Positions 1-5,675 of a stretch of 5,675 nucleotides of DNA are shown in pieces. The first letter of the stretch is position 1. Each line of letters begins with the position of its first letter. The position numbers were made by a program, and so were the translations under genes. The stretch comes from Bog-756 sp043784065 (GTDB taxonomy: Bacteria > Actinomycetota > Acidimicrobiia > Acidimicrobiales > RAAP-2): NCBI GenBank assembly GCA_043784065.1, contig JAYVYR010000087.1:1-5675 (forward strand), written 5' to 3'. The notes under the pieces are model-generated. The model searched no databases. It had not been told where the DNA came from and saw only the letters and a list, made by a program, of their open reading frames with translations.

Positions 1-3000
1 CTCACCAACGGCACCGCCTACACGTTCACGGTGACGGCCACCAACCTGGCAGGCACGAGTGTCGCATCGGCACCGTCGGCTCCGGCCACCCCGGCCACCG
101 TTCCCGGCGCGCCCACGTCAGTGTCCGGAACGTCGTACGCCAGTACCCAGTCGGTGGTGTCGTGGACCGCCCCGGCATCCAATGGTGGCGCCGCCATTAC
201 CAACTACACCGTGACCACGTCACCCGGCGGTGCCGTCTGCACCACCCCCACCACCTCGTGCACCGTCTCCGGACTGACCAACGGCACCGCCTACACGTTT
301 ACCGTCAAGGCCACTAACGCGGCCGGAACCGGCGCAGCCTCAGCCCCGTCCGGCCCGGCTACCCCGGCCACCCTGCCCGGCGCGCCCACGTCAGTGTCGG
401 CCACCTCGAACGCCAACAGCCTGTCGGTGGTGTCGTGGATTGCACCGGCATCCAATGGAGGGGCAGCCCTCAGTAGCTACACGGCGACATCATCTCCTGG
501 AGGCCTGACCTGCACGACAGCCGACGGATCCACCACCAACTGTTCGGTCAACGGCCTGACCAACGGCACGCCCTACACGTTCACGGTGACGGCCACCAAC
601 CCAGCCGGCATCGGCCCCTCCTCGAGCCCGTCGGCCCCGGCTACCCCTGCGACCGTCCCGACGGCCCCCACCGCCGTCACGGCCACGTCGAACGCCAGCA
701 ACCAATCAGCGGTGGCCTGGACCGCCCCGGCCAGCAATGGTGGCGCCGCCATCAGCGCCTACACCGTCGTCTCCAGTCCGGGCGGCTTCACCTGCACGAC
801 GCCCACTACCGGTTGCACCGTCGGTGGCCTGACCAACGGGTCGCCCTATACCTTCACCGTCTCGGCCACCAACTCGGCCGGCACGGGACCTTCGTCTGCG
901 GCATCGGCGCCCGCCGTTCCGGCCGCAGTCCCCGGTGCACCCACCGCCGTGTCCGCCACCTCGAACGCCAACGCCAAGTCGACGGTGGCCTGGACTGCAC
1001 CGGTGAGCAACGGCGGCGCCGCCATTACCGGATACACGGTGACCTCCTCGCCCGGAGGGTTCTCGTGTTCGAGTGTCGCCACGACCTGCCTGGTCAGCGG
1101 CCTGACCAACGGCACGCCGTACACATTCACGGTGACGGCCGCTAACGCAGCGGGCGCCGGTCCCGCATCTGCGGCCTCGGCACCAGCCACGCCGGCCACG
1201 CAGCCAGGGGCGCCGACGGCCGTGACCGGCACCTCGTATGCCAACGCCCAGTCGGTCGTGTCCTGGACAGCGCCGGCCTCCAACGGTGGAGCCTCCATCA
1301 GCGGATACACGGTTACCTCGGCACCAGGCGCGTTCACCTGCTCGACAGTTTCCACCGCCTGCACCGTCACCGGCCTCAGCAACGGCACGCCCTACACATT
1401 CACGGTGACGGCGACCAACTCGGCGGGGACAAGCGCGGCATCATCCCCTTCGGGTCCGGCCACTCCGGCCACCGTTCCCGGAGCACCGACAGGTGTGGCC
1501 GCCACCTCGTATGCCAACACCCAGTCGGTCGTGTCATGGACCGCTCCAGTCTCCAACGGCGGGGCGGCAGTAACCAACTACTCCGTAACCTCCTCGCCCG
1601 GAGGATTCACCTGCTCGACGGCCTCGACCAACTGCATCGTCAGCGGCCTGACCAACGGGACCAGCTACACGTTCACCGTCAAGGCCACCAATCCGGCCGG
1701 CACAGGCACGACCTCGGCATCCTCCGCTCCCGCTGTGCCGGCTGCCGTTCCCGGGGCCCCGACAAGCGTGAACGCCGCCTCCTACACCAATGCCCAGTCA
1801 TTGGTCTCGTGGAACGCACCGGTGGCCAACGGTGGGGCGGCCATCACCTCGTACACCGCCACCTCGTCGCCCGGCGGATTCGTGTGCACGACGGCCGCCA
1901 CCAGCTGCACAGTCAGCGGGCTCACCAACGGCATCGCCTACACCTTCACCGTTACCGCCACCAATCCGGCCGGGACGGGTCCGGCGTCGGCTGCGTCGGG
2001 CGCGGCCACCCCGGCCACAGTTCCGGGGGCACCCACCAGCGTGACAGCCACGTCCAACGCCAACACCCAGTCACTGGTGTCGTGGACCGCACCGGTCAAC
2101 AGCGGAGGAACGCCAGTCACCAGCTATTCGGTGACATCGTCGCCCGGCGGATTCACCTGCTCGACCAGCGGCACCAACTGCATCGTCACCGGCCTGACCA
2201 ACGGCACCTCCTACACGTTCACGGTGACGGCCATCAACCTGGCCGGAACGGGTCCGGCGTCAGCCGGGTCGGCTCCGGCCACCCCGGCCACGACGCCGGG
2301 CACCCCGACCGCAGCGACGGCCACGTCCAATGCCAATACTCAGTCGGTGGTGGCCTGGACCGCTCCGGCCTCCAACGGCGGGGCGGCCATCAGCGCCTAC
2401 AACGTGACCTCGTCACCCGGCGGATTTACCTGCTCGACGCCAGCTACCAGCTGCACCGTGGCCGGGCTCACCAACGGCACGCCGTACACATTCACGGTGA
2501 CCGCCACCAACTCGGCCGGTGTCGGGAGTTCGTCTGCGGCGTCGTCACCGGCCACTCCGGCCACAGCACCCGGGACTCCGACGACGGTAGGGGCAAGCTC
2601 CAATGCCAACACCCAGTCACTGGTGTCGTGGACCGCTCCGGCCTCCAACGGAGGGGCTGCCATCAGCACCTACAACGTGACCTCGTCACCCGGCGGATTC
2701 ACCTGTTCGACGGCCAGCACCAATTGCATCGTGAACGGGCTGACCAATGGCACCAGCTACACGTTCACGGTGACGGCCACCAACTCAGCCGGCACCAGCC
2801 CGGCCTCCGCCGCTTCGCCGGCGGCCGTTCCGGCTGCGGCGCCCAGCGCGCCCACTGCGGCGACAGCCACGTCTAACGCCAACACCCAGTCGGTGGTGTC
2901 GTGGACCGCTCCGGCCTCCAACGGCGGTGCGGCCATCAGTGCCTACAACGTGACGTCGGCACCCGGCGGATTCACCTGTTCGACATCCTCCACCAGCTGC

Positions 3001-5007
3001 GCCGTCCCCGGCCTGACCAACGGCACCAGCTACACCTTCACGGTGACGGCCACCAACTCGGCTGGAACCAGCCCGGCCTCCGGGGCCTCGGCTCCCGTGG
3101 TGCCGGCCACCACGGCCAGCGCGCCCACCGGGGTCACGGCCCTGGCCACTTCCTCGGCCACCTCTGCGGCTGTGTCGTGGTCCACTCCGGCATCCAATGG
3201 CGGAGCAGCCATCTCCACGTATACGGTCACTTCCAGCCCGGGTGCGTTCACCTGCTCGACGGCCGCCAACGCGTGCACCGTGAGCGGCCTGACCACGGGC
3301 TCTCTCTACACGTTCACCGTGACCGCCAGTAACTCGGCCGGCACCGGGGCCGCCTCAGCCGCCTCGAGTTCGCTCAAGGCCGGCACACCCGGCGCCCCCA
3401 CCGGGGCCACGGCCACGGCCAACGCCAACACCCAGTCGGTGGTGTCGTGGACGGCCCCTGCCGCCAATGGCGGTTCAGCCATCACCTCCTACACGGCAAC
3501 GGCGACGCCAAGCGGTCTGACCTGTGTGACAGCGTCAACGAGCTGCACGGTCGCCGGGTTGACCAATGGCACCAGCTACACCTTCAGTGTCATCGCCACG
3601 AACGTCGTCGGCGCCGGTCCTGCATCGGCCGCCTCAGCGGCGGCCATTCCGGCGACCACACCCGGTGCGCCGACCGGAGTCACCGCTACCTCCAATGCCA
3701 ACACACAGTCGGTGGTGGCTTGGACGGCACCGGCCGCCAACGGATCGGCCATTACCGGCTACACGGCTATCTCGAGCCCAGGCGGCCTGACCTGCTCCAC
3801 CGCCACCACCACCTGCCCCGTGCTCGGACTGACCAACGGCACCAGCTACACGTTCACGGTGACCGCCTCCAACGGGGTCGGCACCGGAAGTGCGTCGGTC
3901 GCTTCTGCGCCAGCGGTTCCGGCCACCACACCGGACGCACCGACCGCCGTCATGGCGACGGCGACATCGACTGCGGGAACCCTGGCCGTCAGCTGGACGG
4001 CTCCGGGCTCAAACGGTGGCAATGCCATCACCAACTACACCGCTACGGCCAGCCCCGGTGGCCTGACCTGCTCGACCGCTACCACCGGTTGCACGGTCAG
4101 CGGCCTGACCACCGGTACCGCCTACACGTTCACTGTCACAGCGACCAACGCGGTAGGGGTCGGCACGGTGTCGGCCGCCTCGAACTCCCTCAAGGCCAGC
4201 GTGCCCGGTGCGCCCACCGCAGTGGTGGCGACAGCAACGTCCACGACAACGACGGCCACCGTGAGCTGGACGGCACCTCCGACCGGCGGCTCGGCCATCA
4301 CCACCTACGCCGTTACCTCGAGCCCAGCCGGCGGCTCCTGCTCTACGGCGACGACCTCGTGCACGGTCACGCCGCTCGCCATCAAGACCGCCTACACCTT
4401 CACCGTGACCGCCACCAACGTCAACGGCATCAGCCCAGCGTCGGCCGCCTCCAACTCGCTTACTACCAGCGTGCCGGGCAAGCCCACCGCGGTGTCAGCT
4501 GTCGCCACGTCATCGTTGACCACAGCCACCGTGGCATGGACGGCCCCGCTTACCGGTGGCTCGGCCATCACGACCTCCACCGTGACCTCGAGTCCGGGCG
4601 GCCTCACCTGCTCGACGGCTGGCACCTCATGCATCGTCTCCGGCCTGACGACGGGGACGACCTACACCTTCACGGTGACGGCAACCAACACCAATGGGAC
4701 CGGCCCGGCCTCAGCCGCATCCAACTCCCTCCTCGAGGGTGCCCCTGGCGCGCCGACCGGCGTGGCGGGCACCAACGGAGCCAACACCCAGTCCACAGTG
4801 TCCTGGACTGCCCCTCTCACCGGTGGATCGGCCATCACGAGCTACCTGGTGACATCGGCCCCCGGCGGATTCACCTGCACCACGGCCGGTACGTCGTGCA
4901 CGGTGACCGGCCTCACCAAGAGCCAGCCGTATACGTTCACGGTGACGGCGACCAATATCACCGGGACCGGCCCTGGGTCTGCACCATCGCCGCCGGCTAC
5001 GCCCTGA
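1..5007 (+). CDS. Giant tandem fibronectin type III repeat protein, C-terminal part (5' end outside window)
   Basis: The frame is open from base 1 to the TGA at 5005-5007, giving 1,668 visible residues. Base 1 is already inside an FN3 domain, so the true start lies upstream and the GTG at 31 is only an internal Val codon. The protein is the tail of one FN3 domain plus 18 complete ones. Each has the strand-B Trp (VVSWTAP-like), a loop with SNGG or TGGS, a C-x6-C hairpin and the tyrosine-corner strand GLTNGT-Y-TFTVTATN, then an Ala/Pro/Thr linker. Only 11 residues are Lys, Asp or Glu, and none is Arg or His. There is no LPXTG motif, membrane helix or basic tail at the end. FN3 arrays in bacteria are usually extracellular spacers or binding modules. 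An exported stalk or adhesin with disulfide-braced domains is my inference; partner and function are unknown. Certainty is high for FN3 and low for role. Confidence 0.95.
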   Translation, partial: LTNGTAYTFTVTATNLAGTSVASAPSAPATPATVPGAPTSVSGTSYASTQSVVSWTAPASNGGAAITNYTVTTSPGGAVCTTPTTSCTVSGLTNGTAYTFTVKATNAAGTGAASAPSGPATPATLPGAPTSVSATSNANSLSVVSWIAPASNGGAALSSYTATSSPGGLTCTTADGSTTNCSVNGLTNGTPYTFTVTATNPAGIGPSSSPSAPATPATVPTAPTAVTATSNASNQSAVAWTAPASNGGAAISAYTVVSSPGGFTCTTPTTGCTVGGLTNGSPYTFTVSATNSAGTGPSSAASAPAVPAAVPGAPTAVSATSNANAKSTVAWTAPVSNGGAAITGYTVTSSPGGFSCSSVATTCLVSGLTNGTPYTFTVTAANAAGAGPASAASAPATPATQPGAPTAVTGTSYANAQSVVSWTAPASNGGASISGYTVTSAPGAFTCSTVSTACTVTGLSNGTPYTFTVTATNSAGTSAASSPSGPATPATVPGAPTGVAATSYANTQSVVSWTAPVSNGGAAVTNYSVTSSPGGFTCSTASTNCIVSGLTNGTSYTFTVKATNPAGTGTTSASSAPAVPAAVPGAPTSVNAASYTNAQSLVSWNAPVANGGAAITSYTATSSPGGFVCTTAATSCTVSGLTNGIAYTFTVTATNPAGTGPASAASGAATPATVPGAPTSVTATSNANTQSLVSWTAPVNSGGTPVTSYSVTSSPGGFTCSTSGTNCIVTGLTNGTSYTFTVTAINLAGTGPASAGSAPATPATTPGTPTAATATSNANTQSVVAWTAPASNGGAAISAYNVTSSPGGFTCSTPATSCTVAGLTNGTPYTFTVTATNSAGVGSSSAASSPATPATAPGTPTTVGASSNANTQSLVSWTAPASNGGAAISTYNVTSSPGGFTCSTASTNCIVNGLTNGTSYTFTVTATNSAGTSPASAASPAAVPAAAPSAPTAATATSNANTQSVVSWTAPASNGGAAISAYNVTSAPGGFTCSTSSTSCAVPGLTNGTSYTFTVTATNSAGTSPASGASAPVVPATTASAPTGVTALATSSATSAAVSWSTPASNGGAAISTYTVTSSPGAFTCSTAANACTVSGLTTGSLYTFTVTASNSAGTGAASAASSSLKAGTPGAPTGATATANANTQSVVSWTAPAANGGSAITSYTATATPSGLTCVTASTSCTVAGLTNGTSYTFSVIATNVVGAGPASAASAAAIPATTPGAPTGVTATSNANTQSVVAWTAPAANGSAITGYTAISSPGGLTCSTATTTCPVLGLTNGTSYTFTVTASNGVGTGSASVASAPAVPATTPDAPTAVMATATSTAGTLAVSWTAPGSNGGNAITNYTATASPGGLTCSTATTGCTVSGLTTGTAYTFTVTATNAVGVGTVSAASNSLKASVPGAPTAVVATATSTTTTATVSWTAPPTGGSAITTYAVTSSPAGGSCSTATTSCTVTPLAIKTAYTFTVTATNVNGISPASAASNSLTTSVPGKPTAVSAVATSSLTTATVAWTAPLTGGSAITTSTVTSSPGGLTCSTAGTSCIVSGLTTGTTYTFTVTATNTNGTGPASAASNSLLEGAPGAPTGVAGTNGANTQSTVSWTAPLTGGSAITSYLVTSAPGGFTCTTAGTSCTVTGLTKSQPYTFTVTATNITGTGPGSAPSPPATP
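3115..3387 (+). repeat. Isolated subtype-B FN3 unit (unit 12) within the subtype-A run
   Basis: This unit differs from its neighbours at both ends. Its first strand reads ATSSATSAAVSWSTP in place of SNANTQSVVSWTAP. Its exit linker is ASSSLKAGT in place of the APATPATx type. Its middle (SNGGAAISTYTVTSSPG and the C-x6-C hairpin) matches subtype A. The same first-strand style and SLKA linker return in units 15-17. It is either a chimera or a copy from the downstream block. That origin is inferred; the sequence differences are seen directly. Confidence 0.7.
3931..4743 (+). repeat. Subtype-B FN3 block (units 15-17)
   Basis: Three consecutive units share a Thr/Ser-rich first strand (ATSTAGTLAVSW, ATSTTTTATVSW, ATSSLTTATVAW) and exit linkers of the type SAASNSL followed by KASV, TTSV or LEGA. 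Units 16 and 17 have TGGSAIT in place of SNGGAAIT, which removes one residue from the loop. Unit 16 is the most divergent in the array: it lacks the PGGF/PGGL turn (it has PAGG) and has TPLAIKTAY where others have SGLTNGTAY. Unit 17 has Ser where nearly all other units have Tyr in the strand after the loop (ITTSTVTS). Four of the visible array's 8 Lys and 2 of its 3 acidic residues lie in or at the edge of units 15-18. Confidence 0.7.
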
Positions 5008-5055
5008 CCGGATCCGCGAGGTCGGCCAGACGACGTTCGTCCAGGTCAGAACCAG

Positions 5056-5075
5056 TGCCACCAAGTGGTGTGGCA
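5056..5075 (+). terminator. Possible hairpin downstream of the FN3 gene (weak terminator candidate)
   Basis: TGCCAC at 5056-5061 is the exact reverse complement of GTGGCA at 5070-5075, giving a 6-bp stem with an 8-nt loop, 49 bp after the stop codon. No T-tract follows, so it is not a canonical intrinsic terminator. High-GC actinobacteria often have hairpins without a U-tract near gene ends, but a 6-bp stem could arise by chance. Confidence 0.25.
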
Positions 5076-5084
5076 ACCGACGGG

Positions 5085-5095
5085 CCCCTGTGGGG
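5085..5095 (+). terminator. Small GC hairpin, possible second part of the terminator region
   Basis: CCCC at 5085-5088 pairs with GGGG at 5092-5095 across a TGT loop, 9 bp after the first hairpin. The stem is only 4 bp with no T-tract after it. It may act with the preceding hairpin or mean nothing. Confidence 0.15.
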
Positions 5096-5123
5096 AGCGG
5101 TCGGAGCCTCTCCTGGCGGCAAG

Positions 5124-5129
5124 TAGCCT
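5124..5129 (+). promoter_or_regulatory. Possible -10 element (TAGCCT) for typA, perhaps giving a leaderless or near-leaderless transcript
   Basis: TAGCCT fits the TANNNT consensus of high-GC actinobacterial -10 boxes and ends 10 bases before the typA ATG. A start site 7-10 bases downstream would fall at about 5136-5140, leaving little or no leader. This fits the lack of a purine-rich Shine-Dalgarno sequence just upstream of the ATG (AGCCTTGCTTCCACC). No convincing -35 box is seen 17-18 bp upstream. Such hexamers are common by chance. Confidence 0.3.
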
Positions 5130-5139
5130 TGCTTCCACC

Positions 5140-5675
5140 ATGCCTATCAAAACTCGTGACGACATCCGCAACGTGGCCATCGTGGCCCACGTCGACCACG
5201 GGAAGACCACGTTGGTGGACGCCATGCTCTGGCAGTCCGGCGCATTTCGCGACAACCAGTCGGTCAATGAGCGGGTCATGGATTCCGGCGACCTCGAGCG
5301 CGAGAAGGGCATCACCATCCTCGCCAAGAACACCGCTGTCCTCCACAACGGGGTCAAGATCAACATCATCGACACCCCGGGCCACGCCGACTTCGGTGGC
5401 GAGGTGGAACGTGGGCTGACCATGGTCGACGGCGTGCTCCTCCTCGTCGATGCGTCCGAGGGCCCCCTCCCTCAGACCCGCTTCGTGCTGCGCAAGGCTC
5501 TGGAAGCCAGGCTTCCAGTGGTCCTGGTGGTCAACAAGGTCGACCGTCCCGATGCCCGGATCGACGAAGTCATCCACGAAGTGGAGGAGCTCTTCCTCGA
5601 CCTCGACGCCGACGAACACCAGATCGACTTTCCGATCCTGTTCTCCAACGCCCGCGCCGGGTGGGCCGCCAACGA
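5140..5675 (+). CDS. typA: Translational GTPase TypA/BipA, N-terminal part (3' end outside window)
   Basis: ATG at 5140 opens a frame of 178 codons plus 2 bases that runs off the window. TypA/BipA is a ribosome-binding GTPase of the EF-G/LepA class, linked to 50S assembly and stress or cold adaptation, and acts in the cytoplasm. Visible motifs are G1 AHVDHGKTT (residues 16-24), switch I with LEREKGIT (52-59), G3 DTPGH (78-82) and G4 NKVD (132-135). GGEVERGLTMVDGVLLLVDA (86-105) is typical of this family. In the G5 region, FSNARAGWA (168-176) has Asn170 where I would expect the Ser of the usual 'SAx'. Full-length members are roughly 600 residues, so only the GTP-binding domain is present. The start is chosen because IRNVAIVAHVDHGKTTL normally lies about ten residues from the N-terminus. 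GTG codons upstream, such as 5065, would add unrelated sequence. No clear Shine-Dalgarno sequence precedes it. Confidence 0.95.
   Translation, partial: MPIKTRDDIRNVAIVAHVDHGKTTLVDAMLWQSGAFRDNQSVNERVMDSGDLEREKGITILAKNTAVLHNGVKINIIDTPGHADFGGEVERGLTMVDGVLLLVDASEGPLPQTRFVLRKALEARLPVVLVVNKVDRPDARIDEVIHEVEELFLDLDADEHQIDFPILFSNARAGWAAN

Larger units (their letters stand above)
103..5004 (+). repeat. Array of 18 complete tandem FN3-encoding repeats, about 273 bp each
   Basis: Setting each unit to begin at the 'PGAPT' Pro codon, units start at 103, 376, 658, 931, 1204, 1477, 1750, 2023, 2296, 2569, 2842, 3115, 3388, 3661, 3931, 4204, 4474 and 4744. A partial unit precedes them at 1-102. Units are 91 codons, except unit 2 (94), units 14, 16 and 17 (90) and the final unit (87). 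By hand count, units 9 and 11, and units 10 and 11, are about 80% identical as protein, with many synonymous differences between them. The strongest DNA conservation is in the strand-B Trp segment and the 'tacacSttcacSgtgacSgc' strand. Length changes are multiples of three and fall in loops, as expected for a selected coding array. Confidence 0.95.
5008..5139. other. Intergenic gap between the FN3 array gene and typA
   Basis: The gap is 132 bp. The typA reading frame has no stop codon between the FN3 gene's TGA and the typA ATG, but the translation there shows no FN3 or TypA similarity, so I treat it as non-coding. It contains two short inverted repeats and a TANNNT hexamer, described separately. 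No tRNA, riboswitch or other gene is visible. Confidence 0.7.

Noticed and set aside
31..33. GTG at 31 as the start of the FN3 gene
   Set aside because: The codons from base 1 already encode the conserved LTNGTAYTFT strand in the same frame, so the gene clearly begins upstream.
1536..2876. Second long + strand open frame (446 codons) inside the FN3 gene
   Set aside because: Same frame and same Arg/His-rich repeating translation as the other shadow; no start signal and no independent support.
18..4634. Recurrent minus-strand open frames of 60-180 codons starting at the same place in many units (MVMAAPPL-like)
   Set aside because: They recur because the sense codons for the Ala-Ile-Thr loop give CAT starts on the other strand in each repeat. 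They are periodic shadows of the FN3 units.
1..5004. CRISPR-like or non-coding satellite interpretation of the repeats
   Set aside because: The units are about 273 bp with no short repeat/unique spacer pattern. All but the final unit are whole-codon multiples, and protein conservation exceeds synonymous-site conservation, which indicates a coding array.
3447..5126. Long + strand open frame (559 codons) overlapping the 3' end of the FN3 gene and running into the gap
   Set aside because: It is the third-frame shadow of the FN3 repeats. Its translation repeats with the same 91-codon period, is full of Arg/His/Gln/Asp as expected from frame-shifted GC-rich codons, and shows no domain. It is open only because this high-GC repeat lacks stops in that frame.
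5008..5139. N-terminal extension of TypA through the stop-free frame upstream of 5140
   Set aside because: The translated stretch has no TypA-like sequence, and the family normally starts about ten residues before the NVAIVAHVDHGKTT motif, which the ATG at 5140 gives.
4711..5619. Minus-strand open frame of 302 codons spanning the FN3 end, the gap and typA
   Set aside because: It lies antisense to two clearly real coding regions, crosses their boundary, and its protein shows no recognisable family. The typA frame opposite it has intact G motifs.

Overview
The window is high-GC DNA (judged by eye, not counted) with third codon positions rich in G and C. It holds two partial genes on the + strand and a 132-bp gap between them. 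The base composition, the style of the fibronectin type III (FN3) repeats and the TypA sequence suggest an actinobacterial-type organism, perhaps Acidimicrobiia. This placement is an inference from general resemblance, not from a search.

Region 1 (1-5007) is the 3' part of a giant gene whose start lies upstream of the window. All 1,668 visible residues are tandem FN3 domains: the tail of one domain and then 18 complete ones, each 87-94 residues and usually 91 (273 bp). Every complete domain carries exactly one Cys pair, nearly always C-x6-C, in the hairpin before the 'GLTNGT-Y-TFTVTATN' strand. These 36 Cys are the only ones visible. Charged residues are almost absent: 8 Lys, 2 Asp, 1 Glu and no Arg or His. 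The protein ends in the last FN3 domain without an LPXTG motif, membrane segment or other C-terminal domain. It is best read as an exported stalk, adhesin or matrix-like protein whose signal peptide and any functional head lie upstream.

Region 2 (5008-5139) is the intergenic gap. It has two small GC-rich hairpins, neither with a T-tract, and a TANNNT -10-like hexamer close to the next start codon. No good Shine-Dalgarno sequence is visible.

Region 3 (5140-5675, running off the end) is the N-terminal 178 codons of typA/bipA, a ribosome-associated translational GTPase. G1-G4 are intact and the G5 region is slightly unusual. It is a housekeeping gene, and nothing links it functionally to the FN3 gene apart from shared orientation.

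I see no RNA genes, CRISPR array, insertion sequence or recognisable new multi-gene system. The unusual content is the FN3 array itself: its uniform disulfide-type Cys pairs, its near-chargeless composition, its mosaic of two repeat subtypes and its unanchored C-terminus.
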